Below, in pieces: positions 51,319-58,739 of a stretch of DNA of 64,000 nt. This DNA comes from Aldehydirespirator sp965220485 (GTDB lineage Bacteria; Actinomycetota; Acidimicrobiia; Acidimicrobiales; Aldehydirespiratoraceae): positions 1,922,001 through 1,986,000 of the forward strand of contig OZ244832.1 in the NCBI GenBank assembly GCA_965220485.1. Reading direction: 5' to 3'. Made by a program: the position numbers and the translations under genes. Each line of letters begins with the position of its first letter. Within the stretch, counting starts at the first letter, position 1. The notes beneath the pieces were generated by a model. That model was not told the DNA's origin. It saw only the letters and a program-made list of their open reading frames with translations, and made no database searches.

Positions 51319-51918
51319 CTAGCTCCTTCCGTGACCTGTCGTCTCGATGTAGGAAATCACGGCGTCCCGAACGACATCGTGCCTGGCGCGCACGGCCTCA
51401 AGGGCGGCGTCACGGGATGCGGTTGCGGCCTCGACCAGATCGGCGAGGCGGGGCAATTCGCCCAACGGCGGCACAACGACCGGCACCTCGCCGAGCGCTC
51501 TAGCCGACAGCGTCGGCAACGTGGTTGCCGTGTATCGGGCGGCAACCTCGGACCGTCCACGGCTGGACGTGAGGTAGTACCAAAGAAAGTGGGCCAACCC
51601 GGTACCCGGGTCGGCCGTGCGCACCACGAGCAGCGTCGTGGATGCGACCGTGCGGCTGGCGCCAGGCGGCACCAGCGCGACCTTCACCGACTGCGACCGT
51701 GCCGTGACGAGGATGTCGAACGGCTCGAGAAGGTGAGCCGCAGTCCGAACGCCTCGCCGTAGGCCGATCTTGCGCAACCCTTCCAAATGCAGGCGATCAT
51801 CAACGATGTCCGCACTCTCGACGACGCGGACCATCCAGTCGCCCGGCTGGGCTCCGGCGCCCCGCCCGGCCATCGCCAGCCCTGGGCGGATGTCGACAAG
51901 TTCGTTCAGGACGGCCAC
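51319..51918 (-). CDS. Half-size HsdS-like protein with a single target-recognition domain
   Basis: The 199 residues have one recognition-type domain (VVESADIVDDRLHLEGLRKI, LLEPFDILVTARSQSVKVAL, TTLPTLSARALGEVPVVVPP) and a C-terminal helix (LADLVEAATASRDAALEAVR) like an HsdS conserved region. Full HsdS has two such halves. It lies 3 bp before hsdM and is therefore likely the first gene of the operon. It could dimerise as a half-subunit, supply an alternative specificity or regulate the locus; the sequence does not decide. Confidence 0.7.
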   Translation of the reverse strand: MAVLNELVDIRPGLAMAGRGAGAQPGDWMVRVVESADIVDDRLHLEGLRKIGLRRGVRTAAHLLEPFDILVTARSQSVKVALVPPGASRTVASTTLLVVRTADPGTGLAHFLWYYLTSSRGRSEVAARYTATTLPTLSARALGEVPVVVPPLGELPRLADLVEAATASRDAALEAVRARHDVVRDAVISYIETTGHGRS

Positions 51919-51956
51919 AACACAACACTATACATGCCCTACAAAAAAATCAACAC

Positions 51957-52217
51957 TTAGACGTGTGAACTACCCCCGGCCGTTTGGGGGACGAAGTAGA
52001 CCAAGGCGCCGTCAGGCACCGGCTCGTACTCGGGATGGGCGACGAGCAGGCCGTCGATCACTACCGATGTGCCGGCCCGCAAGGCATCGCCCAACCCGGG
52101 GTAGCGCCGGTCGAGATCCTCGATGAGGGCGCCGACGGTGGCTCCTTCCGCCTCCACCTCGGCGATGCCTCCGGTGGGACCCCGAAGATTGGAACTCAGG
52201 TGGACCCGTGCGGACAC
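51957..52217 (-). CDS. MoaD/ThiS-like ubiquitin-fold sulfur carrier
   Basis: An 86-residue beta-grasp protein (VHLSSNLRGPTGGIAEVEAE, GATVGALIEDLDRRYPGLGD). Sulfur carriers of this family end in Gly-Gly; here the end is FVPQTAGGSSHV, so four residues follow the GG and would have to be removed before thiocarboxylation. Position just after the molybdenum hydroxylase genes suggests cofactor supply or a system-specific carrier. Confidence 0.72.
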   Translation of the reverse strand: MSARVHLSSNLRGPTGGIAEVEAEGATVGALIEDLDRRYPGLGDALRAGTSVVIDGLLVAHPEYEPVPDGALVYFVPQTAGGSSHV

Positions 52218-52259
52218 GAGGTGTTCGCTCTGGAGCGACGAGTGCCAGCCCGATCCGCT

Positions 52260-54521
52260 CTAGGAGTCGTTGGAGCCGCCGTTGGCGGTGATGGCCTCCA
52301 GCACCCTGATGGGCGACATCGGCAGGTCCCTGAGGCGGCAACCGGTGGCGTCGTAGATGGCGTTGGCCACAGCGGGGATGGGGGGCACGATGCCGGTCTC
52401 GCCCACGCCGCGCACGCCGTAGGGGTGGGCCGGGTTGGGGACCTCCACGATGATGGCGTCGATCATGGGCAGGTCCGACGCCACCGGCACCCGGTAGTCG
52501 AGGAAGCTGGGGTTCTCCATCACGCCGTCGGAGTCGTAGATGTACTCCTCGTTGAGGGCCCAGCCCACGCCCTGGGCGACGCCGCCCTGGATCTGGCCCT
52601 CGACATAGCTGGGATGGATGGCGGTACCCGCGTCCTGGGAGGCGGTGTAGCGCACCACCCGCACCACGCCGGTCTCGGAGTCGACCTCCACATCGCAGAC
52701 GTGCACCGCGAAGCCGGGGCCGGCGCCGTGGGCCTCCAACGACCCGGTGGCGGTGAGCGGACCCCCTGTCCGCTTGGCCCTCGCAGTGATCGCAGCCAGC
52801 GGCAGCGGATCCTTGTCGCCGTCGCTGCCGGTGTAGACGGCCTGGCCGTCGACCCAGTCGACGTCGTCGACGTCGACGCCCATCATCTTGGCCGCCCGGC
52901 CCCGCAGCTCGACCACCATCGTGCGGCAGGCGTCCACCACGGCCATGCCGGTGGCGAAGGTGGCCCGGCTGCCCTCGGTGATGTCGGTGAAGCCGACCGA
53001 CTCGGTGTCGCCCACCACGGGGCGTATGTCGTAGGGGTCGATGCCCAGTTCCTCCGCGGCCATCAGCGCCATCGAGGCCCTGCTGCCGCCGATGTCGGGA
53101 CTGCCGGTGACCACGGTGGCGGTGCCGTCCTCGTTGAGGTTGACGGTGGCACTGGAGGACTCGCCGATGTTGAACCAGTAGCCCGCGGCCACGCCCCGAC
53201 CCTGGTTCGGACCCAGCGGCGCGGAGCAGTTCGGGTGGTCGCGCACCGCCTCGAGGCACTCCACGAAGCCGATGCGGGCCATGGGGAAGCCCATCGTGGA
53301 CGGGTCGCCCTCGGTGACCGCGTTGCGCAGCCGCAGGTCGATCGGATCGACGCCGAGCTCGGTGGCAATCTCGTCGAGGACCGTCTCCACCGCGAAAGCG
53401 GTCAGGGGCGCGGCGGGTGCCCGGTAGGCGGCCGAGCGGGCCGTGTTGACCACCACGTTGAACGACTCGATGTTGAAGTGCGGCATGTTGTAGGACTCGA
53501 ACACGGTCATGGCCCCGAGCAGCCCGCCGGGACCGGCGTAGGCCCCGCCCGAGTAGACCAGGTAGGCGTCGCCGGCCACCAGGTTGCCGTCGCGGTCGGC
53601 GCCCAGCTTGATCCTTAGCTTGGTGCCGGGCGCGGGGCCGGTGGCCCGGAACACTTCGTCGCGGGTCATCACCATCTTCACCGGGCGGCCCGCCTTGGCC
53701 GACAGGGCCACAGCCAGCGGCTCCAGGTAGATGGTGGTCTTGCCGCCGAAGCCGCCGCCGATCTCAGCGGGGATGACCTTGATGCGGGTGTTCTCCCAGC
53801 CCAGCATGGTCGCGGTGGACGAACGCACGTTGAAATGCCCCTGGGAGGAGCACCAGATCGACGTGTGGCCGTCCTGGCCGGTGTCGGCCACGCAGGCGTG
53901 GGGCTCGATGTATCCCTGATGCACGGGCTTGGTGGTGAACTCCCGCTCCACCACCAAGTCGGCCTCGGCGAAGCCGGCCTCGATGTCGCCGCCGGCGAAG
54001 CGGGTGATGTCGCTGACGTTGGACGCCTCTTCCGCCGGCGGGTTGGCGCCCGAGGTCATCATGTGGGCGTGAAGCACCGGGGCGTCCGGCGCGAGGGCCT
54101 CGTCGATCGTGAGCACCGCGGGCAGCACCTCGTATTCGACCTTCACCGCAGCCGCAGCCGCGCGGGCCTGGTCGCTGGTGGTGGCGGCCACCGCGGCCAC
54201 GGGGTGGCCCTCGTAGAAGACCTTGTCGCGGGCCATCAGGTTGACGCACATGTCGTAGTTGCGATCGCTGGGATCGACGGGCGGGAAGTCGTCTCGGGTT
54301 ACCACCGCCTTGACGCCCGCCATGGCCTCCGCCCCCGACGTGTCGATGGAGGTGATCCGGGCGTGGGCGTGGGGCGACCGCACCGCGATGCCGATCAACT
54401 GCCCGGGCAGGTTCAGGTCGGCCGCGAAGCGGGCCCGGCCGGTCACTTTCTCAAGCCCGTCGTGGCGGACGGGCCGGGTGCCGACGTACTTGTAGCGGGG
54501 CTTGGACTCGGTGACAGTCAC
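52260..54521 (-). CDS. Molybdenum hydroxylase large subunit (xanthine dehydrogenase/CO dehydrogenase family)
   Basis: The 753-residue protein begins GTRPVRHDGLEKVTGRARFA and has YIEPHACVAD, GFGGKTTIYLEPLAVALSAK, AYRAPAAPLTAFAVE and GVGETGIVPPIPAVANAIYD, the last holding the GxxE active-site glutamate of the family. The substrate cannot be named: the CoxL signature AYRCSFR is absent, so CO oxidation is unlikely; an aromatic or purine substrate is possible. The small and medium subunits follow upstream. Confidence 0.92.
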   Translation of the reverse strand: MTVTESKPRYKYVGTRPVRHDGLEKVTGRARFAADLNLPGQLIGIAVRSPHAHARITSIDTSGAEAMAGVKAVVTRDDFPPVDPSDRNYDMCVNLMARDKVFYEGHPVAAVAATTSDQARAAAAAVKVEYEVLPAVLTIDEALAPDAPVLHAHMMTSGANPPAEEASNVSDITRFAGGDIEAGFAEADLVVEREFTTKPVHQGYIEPHACVADTGQDGHTSIWCSSQGHFNVRSSTATMLGWENTRIKVIPAEIGGGFGGKTTIYLEPLAVALSAKAGRPVKMVMTRDEVFRATGPAPGTKLRIKLGADRDGNLVAGDAYLVYSGGAYAGPGGLLGAMTVFESYNMPHFNIESFNVVVNTARSAAYRAPAAPLTAFAVETVLDEIATELGVDPIDLRLRNAVTEGDPSTMGFPMARIGFVECLEAVRDHPNCSAPLGPNQGRGVAAGYWFNIGESSSATVNLNEDGTATVVTGSPDIGGSRASMALMAAEELGIDPYDIRPVVGDTESVGFTDITEGSRATFATGMAVVDACRTMVVELRGRAAKMMGVDVDDVDWVDGQAVYTGSDGDKDPLPLAAITARAKRTGGPLTATGSLEAHGAGPGFAVHVCDVEVDSETGVVRVVRYTASQDAGTAIHPSYVEGQIQGGVAQGVGWALNEEYIYDSDGVMENPSFLDYRVPVASDLPMIDAIIVEVPNPAHPYGVRGVGETGIVPPIPAVANAIYDATGCRLRDLPMSPIRVLEAITANGGSNDS

Positions 54522-54562
54522 GTGGGGCTCCTAGCTCTGGTTGATCTCGTTGCTCCGCAGGG

Positions 54563-55042
54563 TCAGCGGCCCTGATTGATCTCTTTGGCGGCAGTCAGCA
54601 CCGAGCGAACGATCTTGTCGTAGCCGGTGCAGCGGCAGAGGTTGCCGGCCAGGCCGTAGCGCACCTCGGTCTCGCTGGGGTCGGGGTTGCGGTCAAGCAG
54701 CGCCTGGGCTGCCACCAGGAACCCGGGCGTGCACACTCCGCACTGCAGCGCCGCGCCCTCCAGGAAGCACTGCTGAAGCGGGTGCAGGTCGTCGCCGGTG
54801 GCCATCCCCTCCACGGTGGAGATGGTCCTGCCCTCCGCCTCGGGGGCGAGCACCAGGCATGAGCACAGCAGCCGGCCGTCCATCACGATCGAGCAGGCCC
54901 CGCAGTCGCCGGTGCCGCAGCCTTCCTTGGCTCCGGTCAGGCCGACCTCGTCGCGCAGGGCGTCGAGCAGCGACTGGCCGCCGTCGCAGAGGAACTCGGC
55001 CGGGTCGTCGTTGATGGTGCAGGTGACGTGGACCCGGCTCAT
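54563..55042 (-). CDS. Molybdenum hydroxylase [2Fe-2S] small subunit
   Basis: ATG 55042 overlaps the FAD-subunit stop. The plant-ferredoxin-type cluster is bound by CGTGDCGACSIVMDGRLLCS, and the second cluster by CGVCTPGFLVAAQAL and NLCRCTGYDKIV. All eight cysteines are visible in 159 residues, the normal size. It passes electrons from the Mo site to FAD. The frame extending to 55933 is out of phase with the upstream FAD gene and is not coding there. Confidence 0.95.
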   Translation of the reverse strand: MSRVHVTCTINDDPAEFLCDGGQSLLDALRDEVGLTGAKEGCGTGDCGACSIVMDGRLLCSCLVLAPEAEGRTISTVEGMATGDDLHPLQQCFLEGAALQCGVCTPGFLVAAQALLDRNPDPSETEVRYGLAGNLCRCTGYDKIVRSVLTAAKEINQGR

Positions 55043-55908
55043 GGCTGGCCTCCTCGCTCGCGGGCCCGCTCGGCTGCGATGGACACCGCCCGGCGGGCCA
55101 GCACTCCGGCCACCTGTCGGCGGTAGGAGACGGTGCCCCGCTTGTCGTCTATGGGGTTGGTGGCCGCAGCCGCGGCTGCGTCCACCGCGGTGAGCGCCTC
55201 GCCTGAGGGCTGGTTGCCTATCAGGGCGGCCTCCGCGGCGGGCACCCGCACCACGGTCGGGGCCACCGCACCCAGCGCGAGGGCGGCTGCGGCCACCCTG
55301 CCGTCGGCGTCGAGGGTCACCCGGGCGGCCGCACCCACCACGGCAATGTCCATCTCGGTGCGGGGGATCAGCCGCAGGTAGGCGTCGGCGGTGCGGGCCG
55401 GCGATTCGTCCAGTTCGAACTCCACAATGAGCTCGCCGGGGCCTAGCGATGTGGCACCGGGGCCGGTGGCGACCTCGGCCGCGGGCACGGTGCGCTCCCC
55501 GCCCGGCCCTGCGATCACCGCTCGGGCCTCGTTGACGATGAGGCTGGGCGGCGTGTCGGCCGCGGGCGAGGCGTTGGCCAGGTTGCCACCCCAGCTCGAG
55601 CGGCTCTGGATCTGGTCGGAGCCGATCAGTCCGCTGGCTTCCACCAGACCGGGGAACGCGGCCGCCAGCCCGGCGTGGCCGCAGATGTCCGAGGTCGGCG
55701 TGGCCGCGCCGACCGTGTACGTCGATCCGTTGCTGGTGATGGCGCACAGCCGCTCGATCCGCTTGAGGTCGATGATCGCGCTGGGCTCGGGCCGCCCGGC
55801 CCGGATCTGGGGGATCAGATCGGTGGCACCGGCGAACACGCGGGCTTCGGCGTCCGAGGCCAGCAGCTCCACGGCCTCGGCCACCGTCGTCGGGGAGGCA
55901 TATTTCAT
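55039..55908 (-). CDS. Molybdenum hydroxylase FAD-binding medium subunit
   Basis: Residues 20-45 have ARVFAGATDLIPQIRAGRPE, and SWGGNLANASPAADTPPSLI near residue 105 is the FAD pyrophosphate-binding motif. The C-terminal CO-dehydrogenase flavoprotein domain follows (AYLRLIPRTEMDIAVVGAAA). ATG 55908 (MKYASPTTVAEAVELLASDA) is the usual start; the frame is open to 55935. The three subunit genes overlap or nearly touch and run FAD, FeS, Mo in one operon. Confidence 0.92.
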   Translation of the reverse strand: MKYASPTTVAEAVELLASDAEARVFAGATDLIPQIRAGRPEPSAIIDLKRIERLCAITSNGSTYTVGAATPTSDICGHAGLAAAFPGLVEASGLIGSDQIQSRSSWGGNLANASPAADTPPSLIVNEARAVIAGPGGERTVPAAEVATGPGATSLGPGELIVEFELDESPARTADAYLRLIPRTEMDIAVVGAAARVTLDADGRVAAAALALGAVAPTVVRVPAAEAALIGNQPSGEALTAVDAAAAAATNPIDDKRGTVSYRRQVAGVLARRAVSIAAERARERGGQP

Positions 55909-56072
55909 GGCGGTGAGCATAGGGGTCAGCCACACAGGTCGGTCATTCGGGCCCGACCCGGTGTCAGCGCTTCACGCCACCAGCACGGTTGGGTTCCCAG
56001 CACGGTGGGTGGCGCTGGCCTCGACGGCTGTCGGCGAGCCCGGGAGTCTCATCCCGCGCCTTGACAGGGCGC

Positions 56073-56179
56073 CTAGATGGCTGGTGCCAAACTCCCGAAA
56101 TGGGGGTTTTGCGGTCACAAAACCCCAGGTCAGCGACTTGCGAATTGTGGCAAATTGCCATTTAACACCAGCCACCTAG
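56073..56179. repeat. 107-bp CTAG-bounded MITE, copy c
   Basis: It has the same sequence as copies a and b with one change in the left end (CTAGATGGCTGGTG). It lies about 165 bp upstream of the divergent molybdenum hydroxylase start and about 60 bp before the fatty-acid hydroxylase gene, so it occupies the shared promoter region. Confidence 0.88.
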
Positions 56180-56236
56180 AATGCCCGCTACTCAGGCATG
56201 GCTTGGGGACATGATGTTGTTGGAGGTGGCACGCCC

Positions 56237-57259
56237 GTGGCGGAGACGCATTCGACTGTCGGCAGGTCACACAGCCCGGTAACCAAGGGCTACGAGCCGG
56301 GCGTGCCGATCACGGTGTCGCCGATACTGGACTGGCCGCCGCGGCCGGCGGCAACGCTGCGGCACATCTCCTCGATGATGTTGCCCCAAGGGATGATCTG
56401 GGTGGCGATGGCCGCGCTGGTGTGGAACTTCTTCACCCCGTCGATGGAGCGTATGGCCACACTGAGCCCGAGGTGGGTTCTGGAGATCTATGTCCGCAAC
56501 GCGGTGATGTTCACCCTGGTCGCCGGAACGCTGCACATCGTGCTGTACGTCCGGCGGGCCCAGCAGCAGCGCTACAAGTACAACCGCCGATGGTTGGGCA
56601 CCACCAACCGGGAGTTCCTATGGAACAACCAGACCCGCGACAACGTGTTCTGGTGCCTGGTCAGCGGCTGCTCGGTCTGGACGGCCTACGAGTCGCTCAC
56701 CATGTGGTTCTACGCCAACGACTGGATACCACAAGTGGGGTGGGACTCCGCATGGTTGTACCTGTCGGTGCTCACGGTGTTCACGTCGCTGTGGTCGGTC
56801 ACCCACTTCTACTGCATCCACCGGGTGCTGCATCTGCGCTGGGTCTATGACCACGTCCACTACCTCCATCACCGCAACGTCAACCCCGGCCCATGGAGCG
56901 GCCTGTCGATGCACCCGGTCGAGCACATGATGTACCTCAGCATGTTCTTGCTGTGGTGGGTGGTGCCTGCGCATCCGTTCATCGTGATCCTCACCCTGTC
57001 GTCCAACGCCGTGGCGACCGCGGTGACTCACTCGGGGTTCGAACGGTACGAGATCGGCAGACGCCAGGGACCCACCATGAAGGGCGCCGACTACTTCCAC
57101 CACCTGCACCACCGCTACTTCGAGTGCAACTACGGCAACCGGCCCGTGCCCCTCGACAAGCTGTTCGGCACGTTCCACGACGGCACACCCGAGGCCCACG
57201 CCCGGATGCGTCAACGCATGAAGGCCCGCCGCGGCAACCAGGCAGGCGTCGAGGGCTAA
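56237..57259 (+). CDS. Membrane fatty-acid hydroxylase/sterol desaturase-family protein
   Basis: Di-iron membrane oxygenase. GTG 56237 has GGAGGTGG 8 bp upstream; the ATG at 56198 is less well placed. Histidine clusters at HFYCIHRVLH (HxxxH), VHYLHHRN (HxxHH), SMHPVEH and YFHHLHHRYFECN set the metal site. At least four hydrophobic stretches are seen. 340 residues. The substrate could be a fatty acid, sterol or carotenoid; it cannot be told from sequence. Confidence 0.88.
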   Translation: MAETHSTVGRSHSPVTKGYEPGVPITVSPILDWPPRPAATLRHISSMMLPQGMIWVAMAALVWNFFTPSMERMATLSPRWVLEIYVRNAVMFTLVAGTLHIVLYVRRAQQQRYKYNRRWLGTTNREFLWNNQTRDNVFWCLVSGCSVWTAYESLTMWFYANDWIPQVGWDSAWLYLSVLTVFTSLWSVTHFYCIHRVLHLRWVYDHVHYLHHRNVNPGPWSGLSMHPVEHMMYLSMFLLWWVVPAHPFIVILTLSSNAVATAVTHSGFERYEIGRRQGPTMKGADYFHHLHHRYFECNYGNRPVPLDKLFGTFHDGTPEAHARMRQRMKARRGNQAGVEG

Positions 57260-57351
57260 GCACTCCACGCTCACTGCCTCGGCCCCCATCAGCCGATAGC
57301 CGCCGATAGCCGTGCGCATGCTGGCGCAGGAGGCGGCAGTAGCGTGCGGGT

Positions 57352-58326
57352 ATGGCCACTCTGCAGCGCTACCGGGCGCGTCTGGGCGCCTCGGTGGGCG
57401 GGCTGTTCACCCATGGAGAGATGCCGCTGCAGCGCACCGCCGACTATCCCGGCGATGCCGGGCTGTGCGGGCCCGGCTCGGTGAGCTGGAAGGTGATAGG
57501 CGACGTGAGCGTGTTCGTGGGAGCTATCCGAGCGCTGCTGATCCAGGCCGCCCATCCCGAGGCTGTCGCCGGCGTCGACGACCACAGCCGCTACCGCGAC
57601 GACCCGATGGGGCGCCTGAACCGCACCGCGTTCTACGTCACGTCAGCCACGTTCGGGGCCATGCCCGAGGTGGAAGAGGCGGTCGAGCGGGTCCGCGCCG
57701 CCCATCAGGGCGTGAGCGGCACTTCGCACCGCGGGCGGGCCTACGACGCGGCGATGCCGGATCTGGCCGCGTGGGTGCACAACACCCTGACCGAGTCATT
57801 CCTGGTCTCGTACCGGGAGTTCGGCCTGGGGCTGACCGAGGCCGAGGCCGACCGGTTCGTGGTGGAGCAGTCGCAGGTGGGGGCCATGCTCGGGGCCGCT
57901 CCCCTGCCCCAGACCGCGGCTGAGCTGCACACCTGGGTCCGCACCCATCCGGCGCTGGCTCCTAGCCCCGGCATGCGGGCTGCGGTGGACTTCCTGCGGA
58001 GCCCGCCCCTGCCTGCCCGCCAGCGGTTCGGCTACGCGGTGCTGATGCATGGAGCGATCAGCACGGTGCCGCCGGAGCTGACCAGCGTTCTCCGCCTGAA
58101 GGCCCGCCCCGGCGCCCGCCTGAGCGCCACAACACTGCTGCGGGCGCCCCGACGACGGGCTGGTGCAGTATGCCCTCGCCCCGGCGCCCGCCTGAGCGCG
58201 TCAACGCTGCTGCGGTTCCTGCGCTGGGGGCTGTGCAACAGCCCGTCATGGCGGGCTGCGCTGGACCGCTGCGGCGCCCCCTACGACCCGTCCAAGTTCC
58301 GAGAGATGCCCCCACCGACCCGCTAG
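57352..58326 (+). CDS. MpaB-type (DUF2236) oxygenase-like protein with an internal duplication
   Basis: The family signature SVFVGAIRALLIQAAHPEAV and AGVDDHSRYRDDPMGRLNRT is present, as are HRGRAYDAAMPDLAAWVHNT and TESFLVSYREFG; these proteins bind heme via conserved histidines. In the C-terminal region RPGARLSATTLLR occurs twice (about 253 and 275) with a basic segment between, an apparent 67-bp duplication with a small frame-compensating difference. The TAG stop lies in the CTAG end of the next MITE. Substrate unknown. Confidence 0.82.
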   Translation: MATLQRYRARLGASVGGLFTHGEMPLQRTADYPGDAGLCGPGSVSWKVIGDVSVFVGAIRALLIQAAHPEAVAGVDDHSRYRDDPMGRLNRTAFYVTSATFGAMPEVEEAVERVRAAHQGVSGTSHRGRAYDAAMPDLAAWVHNTLTESFLVSYREFGLGLTEAEADRFVVEQSQVGAMLGAAPLPQTAAELHTWVRTHPALAPSPGMRAAVDFLRSPPLPARQRFGYAVLMHGAISTVPPELTSVLRLKARPGARLSATTLLRAPRRRAGAVCPRPGARLSASTLLRFLRWGLCNSPSWRAALDRCGAPYDPSKFREMPPPTR

Positions 58327-58429
58327 GAGACTGCTGAGTAAGTCACAAATTGCTAGTTTCGTGATCATAAAACCCCAGGTCAGAGGCTTGTGGGTTGGCC
58401 GAAATCGGCATTACTCAGCAGTCTCCTAG
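58323..58429. repeat. 107-bp CTAG-bounded MITE with different ends, copy e
   Basis: The ends CTAGGAGACTGCTGAGTAA and TTACTCAGCAGTCTCCTAG enclose a core with AAAACCCCAGGTCAG, the same core as copies a-d, and the length is the same 107 bp. Its left CTAG contains the stop codon of the MpaB-like gene. Confidence 0.8.
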
Positions 58430-58651
58430 TGTCCCGAGTTGCCAGTTCATGGTGTATAGGTATGCGGCCAAGTCGCGCCGCACAGCGGCCCCTCCAGCCA
58501 TTGTGCCAGCCGCGAGGTCGTCGTGTCGCCAACTGTGTGCAGAAACCTGTCATATAGACGGAAAACTGCACACAGACCGCACGCATTCCCGCGAGAGGCA
58601 ATTCGGTGACCAGTTCCGAATACTCGGCGAATCAACGGCTCAGGACACTAG
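58426..58651. mobile_element. 226-bp non-coding segment bounded by CTAGTGTCCxGAG inverted repeats
   Basis: The ends CTAGTGTCCCGAG (58426) and CTCAGGACACTAG (ending 58651) are inverted repeats and share the CTAG with the elements on both sides. Inside, a 10-bp inverted repeat CTGTGTGCAG (58533-58542) and CTGCACACAG (58566-58575) flanks an AT-rich loop. It has no coding capacity. Confidence 0.5.
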
Positions 58652-58727
58652 GTGGCTGGTGCCAAACTCCCGAAATGGGGGTTTTGCGGTCACAAAACCC
58701 CAGGTCAGCGACTTGCGAATTGTGGCA
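58648..58727. repeat. Truncated MITE of the 107-bp family, copy d (80 bp)
   Basis: It starts CTAGGTGGCTGGTG and matches copies b and c up to TGCGAATTGTGGCA, then ends abruptly at about 58727, 12 bp before the DinG stop. The right terminal repeat is missing. Confidence 0.85.
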
Positions 58728-58739
58728 TCACGGGGCCAG

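Noticed and set aside
52012..53259. 415-aa minus-strand frame and the 544-aa plus-strand frame over the Mo subunit gene
   Set aside because: Both are shadows of the large-subunit gene, which has clear family motifs.
52260..54521. Aerobic carbon monoxide dehydrogenase large subunit
   Set aside because: The characteristic AYRCSFR active-site loop is not present; AYRAPAAP is found instead.
54563..55933. 456-aa frame joining the Fe-S subunit to an upstream extension
   Set aside because: The upstream part overlaps the FAD subunit out of phase and is Arg/Gly-rich; the Fe-S protein starts at 55042.
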